DNA of 64,000 nucleotides from Tropicimonas_B omnivorans (GTDB lineage Bacteria; Pseudomonadota; Alphaproteobacteria; Rhodobacterales; Rhodobacteraceae). The notes beneath the pieces are model-generated. The model was not told the DNA's origin. It saw only the letters and a program-made list of their open reading frames with translations, and did not search any database. Location of the stretch: positions 1,037,625-1,101,624 of the forward strand of contig NZ_JAVRHL010000002.1 in assembly GCF_031846565.1 (NCBI RefSeq), written 5' to 3'. Both the position numbers and the translations under genes were made by a program. This document shows, one piece after another, positions 33,829-43,125 of this stretch; the first letter of the stretch is position 1; the number at the start of each line of letters is the position of its first letter.

Positions 33829-36047
33829 TGTTGAATTTCGCACCAAGCGGCGACACGCCCCGTTTCGCTTTCTTCAAGGGCGACAAGGTAACTATCGGTG
33901 GAATTGAGTATCGCCCGTTCGATATCAGAGATCACGGATACGAGTTCGTCCGTCTTGATGGAACGGGACTAACTGAGACCTTTTGCCGGACCGAAATCGC
34001 AAGGCTCGCGGATCTCGGACACATCCAGCACGAACGTGGTGCTCTGCTACCCGCCCACGCTAAGGCCCGTCTGGCGCTTCCTGCCGACCTCCTTTCGCAG
34101 TTGCCCGATGCCATGCATCGCGTGGCCCGCGGAAAGGAAGCTGTCGTCTTTGCATTCCTTGCCCTCGAACGGGAAGGCAAGGTGGTGCGGACGGATGCGT
34201 CGATCACGAACGCGAAAGACACCATCACCGGTAGGGCCGCCCGGATGCTCGAAACGCCGAGCCAATACGACGGGATGTCCGGTAGCTCCTCGGGGTTCAA
34301 GGTTCCGGCCTTCGGTGCGAGGACGCTGAGGCGCTGGCTTAGGGCGTATGAAGATTTCGGCGTCTGCGGGCTCTACAATGGCACCGGGCAACGCGGAAAC
34401 CGTGAGGCCCGGCTTCGCCTTGAGGAAAGAATGGTTCTTGCGGATTGTGTCCGCAATTACATGACGCCGGGCATGACCCAGTCGGCGGTTTATGAAGACG
34501 TAAAGAAAGCCATCAGGAGAAAGAACGAAGAACTCCGCGCGGAGGGTCGGCCGGACCTGATTTGCCCGTCGAAGGAGACAGTCCGCAAGGCGATCAAAGC
34601 CTTAGACCCGTATCAGTGCGATGTTGCCCGTCTCGGGGCTGAGGCGGCGCGGCGCAAGTACGCTCCGGTGGGCACTGGTCTGGACCTGACCCGCCCGTTG
34701 CAGTGGGTCGAGATCGATACATGGAAGGTCGATCTGATCACCCTGCTCACCGATTCAGGGCTTCTGAACTTCCTCACGGAAGACGAGAAGTTGAGCTTCG
34801 GCCTGACGGGCGAGAAGAAGCGTTGGCATCTTACCGTCGCGATCTGCACGACCACGCGATGCATTATCGCGATGCGGCTATCGCAAACACCCAATGCGCA
34901 GACCACTCTCGAAGTCATCGACATGATCGGCCGTGACAAGGGCGTCTGGGCCGACGCGGTAGGCACGCTCAGCCCGTGGCCCATGCGCGGAACGCCGGAA
35001 CTTATCTTGGCCGATTGCGGGAGTGAATACGTCTCATACGATGTGCGAGTAGCCGCACGAGATCTTGGCGTTTCATTCGAGCATGCGCCGGCCGGACTTC
35101 CGGAGATGCGGGCACGGATCGAGCGGGTGTTCCGGACGATTTCAGTCAACCTGCTGGCTCGTCTTACCGGGCGGACCTTTAGCAACGTCGTCGAGCGCGG
35201 TGACTACGACTCGAAGGGACGTGCTGCGCTGACCGTAGATGACCTTTGCGCGGCGCTCACTCGCTGGGTCGTCGATATCTATCACCGCACGCCGCATGAA
35301 GGGCTCGATGGAGAAACACCAGCGAACTGCTGGAAGCGGCTGACCGAGGAGTACGGGGTTGCTCCGCCGGCAGACCTGCGGCGCCGCAGACTGGCCTTCG
35401 GGACGCGGATGAAACGCTCCGTGCAAAAGGATGGCATCACCATTTTCGGCGTGCGCTATCACTCGGAATTCCTTGCCGAGACGATGCTGCACAAGCGGGA
35501 CAAGGAGCTTAACCTGCGCTGGTACAGCGAGGATATCGGGGCCATCGCCGTCGAGATCGATGGCGAGTGGATCGAGGTCCCGTCGGTCCTTGCGCGTCAT
35601 CAAGGTGTGCGAGCCGCCACTTGGCGCCAAGCCTGCGACAAGCTCCGGGCCCGCTTCAAACACGAGGCCGCGCTCGAGGAACACATCGTCCACAAGGCAA
35701 TCGACGATATCGAGCAGATCAACGGCGAGGCCATGAAACGTGTGGGCCTCCTTTCAGAAGACTGGTCAAAAGAGCAGCTTGAGCAGGAAGAGAAGAATTT
35801 GTTCATCGGCTTCGCAATTGAGCCCGATGCGCAGGGCGAGCCGCAACGAGCGACTTCCGCTGATTTCGGAGAAGACTTCACTCCGTCTGAGGGAGATCAC
35901 GAAAACGTCAAAGAAACCGCTTTGAAATTCGAAGATGCGTTTCCGCGCCGACCTCGCCGTACGCAGATCCGAACCGTTCCGAGCGTGACCCATCCCAGGG
36001 TGACGACCCGGATGAACCGGACTTCGACATCGAGGATAAATAGATGA
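33828..36047 (+). CDS. tnsB: TnsB-type DDE transposase
   Basis: 739 aa. N-terminal helical/HTH region, then an rve-type catalytic domain with DD(35)E residues: Asp297 in VEIDTWKVD, Asp396 in LADCGSEYVS and Glu432 in RARIERVFRT. The Mu-type C-terminal beta-barrel follows (LRWYSEDIGAIAVEIDGEW). Length is normal for TnsB/TniA proteins. It joins 3' ends to the target and binds the end repeats. The C-terminal tail of about 60 residues is acidic and basic in blocks, likely to contact TnsC. It overlaps tnsC by 4 bp. Confidence 0.94.
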   Translation: MLNFAPSGDTPRFAFFKGDKVTIGGIEYRPFDIRDHGYEFVRLDGTGLTETFCRTEIARLADLGHIQHERGALLPAHAKARLALPADLLSQLPDAMHRVARGKEAVVFAFLALEREGKVVRTDASITNAKDTITGRAARMLETPSQYDGMSGSSSGFKVPAFGARTLRRWLRAYEDFGVCGLYNGTGQRGNREARLRLEERMVLADCVRNYMTPGMTQSAVYEDVKKAIRRKNEELRAEGRPDLICPSKETVRKAIKALDPYQCDVARLGAEAARRKYAPVGTGLDLTRPLQWVEIDTWKVDLITLLTDSGLLNFLTEDEKLSFGLTGEKKRWHLTVAICTTTRCIIAMRLSQTPNAQTTLEVIDMIGRDKGVWADAVGTLSPWPMRGTPELILADCGSEYVSYDVRVAARDLGVSFEHAPAGLPEMRARIERVFRTISVNLLARLTGRTFSNVVERGDYDSKGRAALTVDDLCAALTRWVVDIYHRTPHEGLDGETPANCWKRLTEEYGVAPPADLRRRRLAFGTRMKRSVQKDGITIFGVRYHSEFLAETMLHKRDKELNLRWYSEDIGAIAVEIDGEWIEVPSVLARHQGVRAATWRQACDKLRARFKHEAALEEHIVHKAIDDIEQINGEAMKRVGLLSEDWSKEQLEQEEKNLFIGFAIEPDAQGEPQRATSADFGEDFTPSEGDHENVKETALKFEDAFPRRPRRTQIRTVPSVTHPRVTTRMNRTSTSRINR

Positions 36048-36985
36048 CTACTCAAGATCTGCAAAACCGCGGTACGATCCGCGCCACCGTTTCCGACCTG
36101 CGCGGGAAATACGTGACCCTGAAGCGGGATCATGATTTTCGCGCGCAGCTCGACCGACTTCTGGCGATGGACGTGAACGGCAATCCGATCATGGCCGGTG
36201 AGGCCATGAGGGCCGCCGGCGAAAAGCGCGGTATCGCCGTTGTCGGCGGGGCCGGTAGCGGGAAAACCTCACTGATCGCAAAAGCGGTCGGGAAGCACCC
36301 GGCGCTCCAGCCGTCCGAAGATGCCCTCATGCCTGTCGTCGAGATCACTGTGCCAAACCCCGCCACCGTGAAGAGCGTGGGCTTCGAGATCCTGAAGAAG
36401 ACTGGGTACCCGGAACTCGCCAACAGGCGGACGGCCTGGGAAATCTGGAACGACGTCAGAACCCGCTTCCGGCTTCTCGGTACCCGCGTTCTCGTGATCG
36501 ATGAAGCGCACGACCTGTTTCCACGGAAATCGAAATCAGAGGCCTACGATATTCTCCGGACCTTGAAATCGCTCATGCAGGGCAACGGGTCGGTTGTTGT
36601 CGTGCTTTGCGGGATCGAGAGCCTCACCGACAGCATCTCGTTCGACTACCAGGTGCAGCGGCGGTTCGCAAAATTTGAACTACCGCCGGTCACCACGGCG
36701 GCGGACAGCAAGCTGATCTGGGGAATGATCGGCAAATTCTGCGACCGAGCCAATCTTGATCGCCCCAAGCAGACCGACCTCATCGATCGTCTCGCCCATG
36801 CCGGCCGGTATCGCCTCGGCATCTGCATCGAGCAGATCATCTCCGCCATCGAGATCGCTTTGATGCGCGGGGATACCCAGCTCGACATACAGCACTTCGC
36901 CGACGCCTTCTTCCAGCAAGAAGGGTGCGAGGTCGACCGGAACATCTTCCTCTCGCCGCGGTGGTCGTCGATCGATCTCGGCTGA
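36044..36985 (+). CDS. tnsC: TnsC-type AAA+ ATPase
   Basis: 313 aa. Walker A GGAGSGKTS (Gly68 to Thr75, Lys74), Walker B VLVIDEAHDLF (Asp153, Glu154) and sensor-type VVLCGIESL are intact. TnsC/TniB proteins form a filament on DNA, connect the target selector (TniQ) to TnsB and control target immunity. Length is short, as in Tn5053-like elements. It lies within the tnsA-tnsB-tnsC-tniQ unit. Confidence 0.93.
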   Translation: MTTQDLQNRGTIRATVSDLRGKYVTLKRDHDFRAQLDRLLAMDVNGNPIMAGEAMRAAGEKRGIAVVGGAGSGKTSLIAKAVGKHPALQPSEDALMPVVEITVPNPATVKSVGFEILKKTGYPELANRRTAWEIWNDVRTRFRLLGTRVLVIDEAHDLFPRKSKSEAYDILRTLKSLMQGNGSVVVVLCGIESLTDSISFDYQVQRRFAKFELPPVTTAADSKLIWGMIGKFCDRANLDRPKQTDLIDRLAHAGRYRLGICIEQIISAIEIALMRGDTQLDIQHFADAFFQQEGCEVDRNIFLSPRWSSIDLG

Positions 36986-37048
36986 TCCCCGCTGTGCATC
37001 AGGCACACCCACGCACGCCAAATTCGCCGATTTCACAGGAACTCAAAC

Positions 37049-38896
37049 ATGCCCGTCCTCTTCCCGCATCTACAATGCCACGCCGACGAAACGCCACTGT
37101 CCTTCAGTGCGCGTCTCGCGGCCTTCCATATCGACAAACCGCTCGTCCCATTCCTCCATGACATCGGCGTGCAGCCCGATGCCCTGGCTCTCGGCAATAC
37201 CGATGCCGTTAATCGCCTCGCTGCCATCGCCGGGGTGGACCCGGCGGTGCTGAGCCGCAACGCCATGCGCAGCACTGCCAAGGACGACTACGTCCTTCGT
37301 GGCCACGAGCTGAGCGCAGAGATGTTGTCGCGTCCCGACACCACCTTCTGCCCGGCGTGCCTGCTTGAGGATGATGCCGACGCCACGGATGTCGCCGTAT
37401 TCCGCCGCCAGCGCCTCGCCTGGACCCTGCGCCCCGTACGGACCTGCGCGCGGCATGGTCTCTCACTCGTCCGTCGCCGCGTCAAAGGTCACGATCGTAA
37501 GTACTTCGAGTTGGCCCGTCATGTGCCTGAGCGCGGCGACGATCTTCGCCACCTGATCGACGGCTGTACCCAAAGATCACCGTCACGCTTGCAGGGCTAT
37601 GTCCTGTCGCGACTGGACGGCGTAGCTGGCCCGGCGTGGCTCGACAGCCAGGCGCTCAAGCAAGCCATCAAGACCTCGGAGTTCGTCGGCGCGCTGGTAG
37701 CATTCGGTCCGTCCGCAAAGGCCTCCGAACTCAGCCAAGATCAGTGGGACGAAGCGGGTCGCATCGGCTTCGAGGTGACATCGGAAGGGGAGGCCGGCAT
37801 TCAACGGGCGCTTCACGAGGCGCAAAACGCTTTCAAGCGCACCGGCGCCGTGCCGGGCCGCCGCAAAATGTACGGCATGCTCTGGGAATGGCTGTCCGCG
37901 ACGAAGCTGCGCAAGGCGCCCGGTGATATCGCGCGTATCATGCGTGAGCACATCTTCGAGACCATGGCGATCGGTTCAGGGGAGGTAATTCTGGGTGAAG
38001 CGTTGCCAGAGCGTCGACTGCATAGCGTTCAGTCCCTCGCGCGCGAAAGTGGTCTGCACCCGATGACTTTGCGCAACATCCTGGCGGCCGGAGGGCTTAT
38101 CCCGGCCGAGCCGGAGATCAGCGCATATCACCTCTTCGACGCCGAGGCCGGTCGCAACCTGGCCGCTCCGGTCCCGCGTGCCATCACCGTAAGCACACTC
38201 GACGAAGCGCTGGGCTGCACGCGCCCCGTGGCCGATCAGCTCCTCAACGAGCGTCTGCTCCTGCCGCTTGCCGATGGGCCCAAGGATTCCGCTGGCCGCA
38301 TGTGGAAGTCGGTCGGCGAGGACGCCGTCGCCAAGCTGATCGCGGATCTCCACGCTCCGGCGCGGCCGGTTGCGACCGTGCCGTCGGGAATGGTGACAAT
38401 TTCGAAAGCGGCCGAGAAATCGAGGGCGCTGTGCATCGAGATCATCCATCTCATTCTCGGCGGCTTCCTCGAGAACATCGCCCGTCTTCAGGGTGTCCAC
38501 GGCATCGCGGCCGTGCTCGTCGATCCGGCTGAAGTCCGCGCCGCAGTCGCAGCGCATATGCCCGGGCTTTCTGCAAACACGGTCTTCGGAAAGCTGCGGA
38601 TACCGAAGGCCACTGGTTGGGCGCTGGTCGACCGTCAGGTCGCGCCGCGGCTGCCGTCCACGGTGATCGAAGGCCGGGGCGGGCGGCATCGCTTTCACCG
38701 GTTCGACGCTCGGGAAGTGGTTTCCTTCATGTCCGAGTTCACGACCGCGGTTCGGATCGCGAACGAGCACGACCTCGAGCGGGAGGACGTGATTTCTCGT
38801 CTGAAGTCGCGAGGCGTTCGACCGGTGGTCAGTCAATCCGAGGTCGGCGTTGATTTCTACAAGGTCGCTCGGCTTCCCGAGTTCAGCACAGCGTAG
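37049..38896 (+). CDS. tniQ: TniQ/TnsD-type target selection protein
   Basis: 615 aa. The TniQ N-terminal domain has the SFSARLAAFHIDKPL start and Cys-His zinc-type knuckles FCPACLLEDD and RTCARHGLSL. A long C-terminal region (about 300-615) has HTH-like repeats (LARESGLHPMTLRNILAAGG; EVGVDFYKVARLPEF end), longer than minimal TniQ and closer to a TnsD-like DNA binder. It picks the insertion site together with TnsC. The tandem DNA-binding region suggests sequence recognition at the hydrolase gene. Confidence 0.9.
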   Translation: MPVLFPHLQCHADETPLSFSARLAAFHIDKPLVPFLHDIGVQPDALALGNTDAVNRLAAIAGVDPAVLSRNAMRSTAKDDYVLRGHELSAEMLSRPDTTFCPACLLEDDADATDVAVFRRQRLAWTLRPVRTCARHGLSLVRRRVKGHDRKYFELARHVPERGDDLRHLIDGCTQRSPSRLQGYVLSRLDGVAGPAWLDSQALKQAIKTSEFVGALVAFGPSAKASELSQDQWDEAGRIGFEVTSEGEAGIQRALHEAQNAFKRTGAVPGRRKMYGMLWEWLSATKLRKAPGDIARIMREHIFETMAIGSGEVILGEALPERRLHSVQSLARESGLHPMTLRNILAAGGLIPAEPEISAYHLFDAEAGRNLAAPVPRAITVSTLDEALGCTRPVADQLLNERLLLPLADGPKDSAGRMWKSVGEDAVAKLIADLHAPARPVATVPSGMVTISKAAEKSRALCIEIIHLILGGFLENIARLQGVHGIAAVLVDPAEVRAAVAAHMPGLSANTVFGKLRIPKATGWALVDRQVAPRLPSTVIEGRGGRHRFHRFDAREVVSFMSEFTTAVRIANEHDLEREDVISRLKSRGVRPVVSQSEVGVDFYKVARLPEFSTA

Positions 38897-38954
38897 CCCG
38901 GGACATTGCCTCGGGTGGAAACGGGGCAGGGGGCGCAGAAATAGAACGTATCGA

Positions 38955-38980
38955 GGGTCGCCATTCGGCGGCCCTTTTTT
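38955..38980 (+). terminator. Rho-independent terminator after tniQ
   Basis: Stem GGGTCGCC / GGCGGCCC with an ATTC loop, followed by TTTTTT. It lies 58 bp after the tniQ stop and ends the transposition operon. Confidence 0.85.
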
Positions 38981-39171
38981 GCTTTCTGAGTCTGCGATTG
39001 TGCACTACGTTCTCGGAGCGCTTCGATCGGAACCCAAGAAATATTTTCGGGTGATCCTGACGGTCATGAATTGGTTGTATAATGGCCAAGACCGCAAAAA
39101 ATACACTGTTCGACTCCCGTTGAATCAATGGGTTAGCGGAGGTCGATGGTCGTTATTTGGTTGTCGCTACA
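38981..39171. repeat. Transposon right end with candidate TnsB-binding site
   Basis: Non-coding end. The motif TTGGTTGTATAATGGCCAA at 39071-39089 is the inverse of the left-end motif at 13804. The last bases gtcgctaca (to 39171) invert the left terminus TGTAACGAC with one mismatch. A purine-rich stretch with AAAAAATAC lies between. Confidence 0.65.
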
Positions 39172-39176
39172 CCGAC
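39172..39176. repeat. Target-site duplication, right copy (ccgac)
   Basis: Matches 13761-13765, directly flanking the right end of the element. Confidence 0.88.
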
Positions 39177-41027
39177 AGCATGTTCGAGGCCGACCGGATC
39201 GAGACCGACGCGGACGGCCGGATCCGGGGAAGCTCGGACGTGTTCATCCTGACGCCGAAGGATCCGGCGCGCGGCAACGGCATACTGCTCTTCGAGTTCA
39301 TCAACCGCGGCAACAAGCGGGCGCTGCAGTTCTTCAACAACGGGGCTCCGGGTAACGACACCCGAACGATGTCCGACGCCGGCAACGGCCGGCTTCTCGG
39401 CGAGGGCTACACGCTCGTCGTGGTGGCCTGGCAGGGCGATGTGCCGCGGGGCGACGGGCGGATGAGCTGCGCGCTGCCCGGCTATGTCGACGATGCGCCC
39501 ACGCGCATCGCCGCAGAGTTCATCGTCGAGGACGAGGCGACCCGCGTTCTGCCGCTGTCCACCAAGACCGGCACCCGGAGCTACCCTGCCGCGTCGCTCG
39601 ACACGTCGGCGGCACGCCTGACCCGGCGGCGCTATCCGGACGCGCCGGCCGAAGAGATCGGCGCCGACGACTGGGCGTTCGAACGGAACGACGGCGATGC
39701 CGCGGGCCTCGGGGCGGGCGACGTCATGGCGGCCGAGCAGGCCATCGTGCCCTGTGCGCGGCACCTGCATCTTTTCGGCGGGTTCCGCCCCGGCTGGGTC
39801 CATACGCTGGAATACGACGCCGAGGATGCGCTGGCGATCGACGTCGGCTTCGTTCTAATCAGCGAGACACTCGGCTTTCTGCGCCACGGCGGCGCCGGCA
39901 ACCCGCTGGCCGGAGCGATCCGGCATGCGATCGGATGGGGCCGGTCGCAATCGGGCCGGGCGATCCGCGATTTCCTCTGGCGCGGGTTCAACGCCGATCA
40001 TGCCGGGCGCTGCGTCTTCGACGGGATGCTTCCGCACATCTCGGGCGGCGGCAAGACCAACATGAACCGCTTCACCAACCTCGTGGTCGCGGCCTCGCCC
40101 GAATACGAGGACCGGGCGAACCCGTCTGACCAGTTCCCCTATTCCTACGCCGAAAGCACCGATCACGTGAGCGGGGCGCGGGATGCGATCCTGCGGCACC
40201 CCGGCACCGACCCAAAGGTGATCCACACGCAGACGTCGTCGGAATACTGGTACCGGCGCGGCTCGCTCGTGCACACCGACACCGAGGGGCGCGACCTCGA
40301 GCAGCCCGAGAGCGTCCGCATCTATATCCGGGCAAGTGCCCAGCACTGGGCCGACACCCGCGTCGCGCCGCCGGTGAAGGGGCCGTGCCGGGAGTATTTC
40401 AACAACGTGCACACCGCGCCGTTCTTTCCGGCCACGCTGACGCTGATGCGGCGCTGGCTGACCGACGGGGGCGCCCCGCCGCCCTCGCGGATCCCGAGCG
40501 TGACGGACGGCACGCTTGTCGGCGCAGAAGACCTACCGGGAGCTGTTCCCCGCGATCCCCGGCACGCTTCTGCCGCAGGGCGCGAACGATCTGCCGGTTC
40601 TCGATTACGGCCCCGGCTACGCTGCCGGCGCGGCCGCGGCGCATCCGCCGCTCGAGACCGGCGCACGCCACGCGGTGCTGGTGCCGGTGCCCGACGAGCC
40701 TGGCAACGATGTCGCGGGGCTGCTGGCGCCGATGGTCGTGGCGCCCCTGGGCAGCTACACGGCTGGAACCTCCGCGGGCGCGGTATGCTGTTCTCGTTCA
40801 TGGGCAGCTACATTCCCTTGCCCGAAACGCCCGAAGAGGCGGCGCTGACCGGGGATCCGCGCCCGGCGATCACGGAGCTCTATCCCACGCCCGCCGCCTA
40901 TTCCGAGGCGATCCTGAAGGCGGTCTGCCGGCTGATCGCAGAGGGGTTCCTGCTGCCGCAGGCGCGCGCGGAGTTCGCGGCCCTGAGCGCGCGCTACGGC
41001 GCGGCAAACCATCATCACCGGATCTGA
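39177..41027 (+). pseudogene. Alpha/beta-hydrolase domain protein, 3' part, with two further frameshifts
   Basis: From 39177 (AGC ATG) the frame continues the 5' part: SMFEADRIETDADGRIRGSS, FINRGNKRALQFFNN, GYTLVVVAWQGDV, then the nucleophile-type HAIGWGRSQSGRAIRDFLW and a C-terminal FMGSYIPLPETPEEAAL. Between about 40530 and 40760 the sequence is in another frame (YRELFPAIPGTLLPQGANDL, PVLDYGPGY), then returns. So the gene is broken three times: by the transposon and by two compensating shifts. The enzyme class is known only as carboxylester-type hydrolase; no substrate is evident. Confidence 0.85.
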
Positions 41028-41030
41028 GCC

Positions 41031-41453
41031 ATGGATTACGACGCCTTCGCGGACTGGGCCGCCGCACGGTTCGGGTGCCGCTGCACCACGGTCCTTGTGT
41101 ATCACGAGGCGGCGGCGGAGCGGCTCTATTCCTCCGATCCGGACATCGTGCCGGCCCGGGGCCGCAAACGTTTCGACGACGCGCCGGCCATGGCGCGGAT
41201 GCGCGCGCGCGGAGAGACGCAGGTGTTTCGCGGAGAGGAGGAGCTGCGCGCCATGTTCGGCGGCATCGACAGGCTGACCGCGATCGGCTGTCTATGCCTC
41301 GTCAACCTGCCGGTGCGGGACGGGGCAGGGCAGCTGATCGGACAGGTCAATCTCAACCTGCCCAACCGGGCTCTTTCGTCGGGCGAGCTGCGCGATCTCG
41401 CGGCGCGAGCACAGGCCCTGTCGCCGCGACTGGAGGCCGCCCGAGAGGTCTAG
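41031..41453 (+). CDS. GAF domain protein
   Basis: 140 aa, a single GAF-like domain: DWAAARFGCRCTTVLVYHEA, RLTAIGCLCLVNLPVRDGAG and QLIGQVNLNLPNRALSSGEL. Such small free-standing GAF proteins bind small molecules and are often encoded near catabolic genes. Start 41031 is 3 bp after the hydrolase stop, so the pair were co-transcribed. Its end overlaps the RidA fragment on the other strand. Confidence 0.72.
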   Translation: MDYDAFADWAAARFGCRCTTVLVYHEAAAERLYSSDPDIVPARGRKRFDDAPAMARMRARGETQVFRGEEELRAMFGGIDRLTAIGCLCLVNLPVRDGAGQLIGQVNLNLPNRALSSGELRDLAARAQALSPRLEAAREV

Positions 41454-41604
41454 GCCGCCGGACGATGCCGGGCGGTCACCTCGATCTCGACCTTGATTTC
41501 CTCGTTGACGAAGCCGCAGGTGACGGTGGTGTTTGTCGGCCGGGGGTCGTCGAAGACCGTGCCGAGATGCCTGGAGATCGGCAGGATGTCGTCGCGCCGG
41601 GCGC
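41450..41604 (-). pseudogene. RidA-family protein, C-terminal fragment
   Basis: The minus strand reads ARRDDILPISRHLGTVFDDP, RPTNTTVTCGFVNEEIKVEI and EVTARHRPAA, then stop. This is the C-terminal half of a RidA (YjgF/UK114) enamine deaminase, including the conserved R-P-T-N-T-T-V area. The first half is missing because matB ends immediately upstream. Confidence 0.72.
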
Positions 41605-43125
41605 CTAGCCGCCGGCGCCGTAGAGGTCCGCGTAATCCTTGCGCAGTTCGGCCTTCTGCACCTTGCCCATCACGTTGCGCGGCAGCTCGTCCACGATCAT
41701 GACCTCCTTGGGCTGCTTGTACTTCGCGATGGCGCCGGACAGGGCCGACCGAAGCGCGGCCACGTCCACGTCCTGTCCGCTGCGGGGGACGACGACGGCG
41801 GTGACGCCTTCGCCGAAATCGGGATGCGGCACGCCGAAGACCGCGCTTTCGGCGACGCCGGGCAGGGCGTCGATCACGGTCTCGATCTCCTTGGGATAGA
41901 CGTTGTAGCCGCCGGTGATCACCAGGTCCTTGTCGCGCCCGACGATGTGCAGGTAGCCGTCTTCGTCGATGCGCCCGAGATCGCCGGTGATGAAGAAGCC
42001 GTCGGCGCGGAATTCCTCTGCGGTCTTCTCGGGCATCCGCCAGTAGCCGTCGAAGACGTTCGGGCCCTTGACCTCGATGGCGCCGGTCTCGCCCTCCGGC
42101 AGGGCTTCGCCGGTCTCGCGGTCGGTGATGCGGATCTCCACATCGGGCAGCGAAAAGCCGACCGCGCCGACCCGCCGCTCGCCCTCATAGGGGTTGGAGG
42201 CGATCATGCAGGTTTCGGTCATGCCGTAGCGTTCGAGGATGGCATGCCCGGTGCGCTCCGCGAAGGCCTCGCGCACATCTCGAAGAAGCGGCGCGGAGCC
42301 GGAGACAAACAGGCGCATCCCGGCGGTCGCCGCCCTGTCCAGGCGCGGCGATTTCACCAGCCGGCTGTAAAAGGTCGGCACGCCCATCAGGACGGTGGCG
42401 TCCGACATCAGGTCGATCACCCCGCCCTCGTCGAAGCGGGTGAGGAAGATCATCGTCGCCCCGGTGGTCAGCGCCATGTTGCACGCCACGAACAGCCCGT
42501 GGGTGTGGAAGATCGGCAGCGCGTGGATCAGCCGGTCCTCTTCGGTGAACCGCCAGACGTCGTTCAGCGCCGCGGCGTTGGAGCCGAGGTTGCCGTGGGT
42601 CAGAACCGCCCCCTTCGAGCGTCCCGTGGTGCCGGAGGTATAGAGGATCGCCGCCGGATCGCCCTCGCCGCGGGGCGCTGGCGTCTCGTGCGGCGCAGCG
42701 TCGCGCGCGGCGTCCATCAGCGTGCCGCCGGCATTGGCGCCGAGCGTCTCCAGCCTCGTTCCGCCAGGCAGACGGCCGCGCATCTCGCCTTCGCGGTCGG
42801 GCGTAGAGACGACGAGCCGCGGCTCGGCATCGCCGAGGAAATAGTCGACCTCCGCACCCGTGTAAGCGGTGTTGAGCGGCAAGAAGACAGCGCCGACATG
42901 CAGGCAGGCGAGGTAGAGCATCACCGCCTCGGGGCTCTTGTCCACCTGCACCATCACCCGGTCGCCCGGCGTCACGCCGCGCTCTGCCAGGACAGCCGCG
43001 ATCCGGCGCACATTGTCCGCCGCCGTCTCGAAGCCGATCGGTGTCAGGCCGGGGCGTTCGAACAGGGGCTTGCTGCCATGAATGCGGGCGCGGTCGTAAA
43101 AGGCGGAAAGGATGGGCTGGGTCAT
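41605..43125 (-). CDS. matB: Malonyl-CoA synthetase (MatB-like acyl-CoA ligase)
   Basis: 506-aa adenylate-forming enzyme. Motifs: ILYTSGTTGRSKGAVLTHGN, LERYGMTETCMIASNPYEGE (Y-G-M-T-E), FFITGDLGRIDEDGYLHIVG (GD/RxxD) and catalytic Lys in NVMGKVQKAELR. ATG 43125 overlaps the end of matA (ATGA). It makes malonyl-CoA from malonate and ATP. Assignment to MatB comes from linkage to malonyl-CoA decarboxylase and a GntR regulator. Confidence 0.9.
   Translation of the reverse strand: MTQPILSAFYDRARIHGSKPLFERPGLTPIGFETAADNVRRIAAVLAERGVTPGDRVMVQVDKSPEAVMLYLACLHVGAVFLPLNTAYTGAEVDYFLGDAEPRLVVSTPDREGEMRGRLPGGTRLETLGANAGGTLMDAARDAAPHETPAPRGEGDPAAILYTSGTTGRSKGAVLTHGNLGSNAAALNDVWRFTEEDRLIHALPIFHTHGLFVACNMALTTGATMIFLTRFDEGGVIDLMSDATVLMGVPTFYSRLVKSPRLDRAATAGMRLFVSGSAPLLRDVREAFAERTGHAILERYGMTETCMIASNPYEGERRVGAVGFSLPDVEIRITDRETGEALPEGETGAIEVKGPNVFDGYWRMPEKTAEEFRADGFFITGDLGRIDEDGYLHIVGRDKDLVITGGYNVYPKEIETVIDALPGVAESAVFGVPHPDFGEGVTAVVVPRSGQDVDVAALRSALSGAIAKYKQPKEVMIVDELPRNVMGKVQKAELRKDYADLYGAGG

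Larger units (their letters stand above)
13766..39171. mobile_element. Tn7-like transposon, 25,406 bp, with restriction-modification and metal-response cargo
   Basis: Bounds come from the sequence: left end TGTAACGAC at 13766, right end gtcgctaca ending at 39171 (inverse TGTAGCGAC), flanked by 5-bp direct repeats ccgac. Removing the element plus one repeat restores a continuous hydrolase reading frame. Transposition genes tnsA-like, tnsB, tnsC and tniQ (33157-38896) read rightward at the right end. Cargo from left to right: nuclease-like genes, type I restriction-modification, copper-type module, then nuclease, HEPN and GNAT-like genes. No tnsE, cas gene or CRISPR array was seen. All four transposition genes are full length, so it may still be active. 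Confidence 0.9.

Noticed and set aside
13766..39171. CRISPR-associated transposon
   Set aside because: TnsB, TnsC and TniQ are present, but I found no cas gene or regularly spaced direct repeats in the element.
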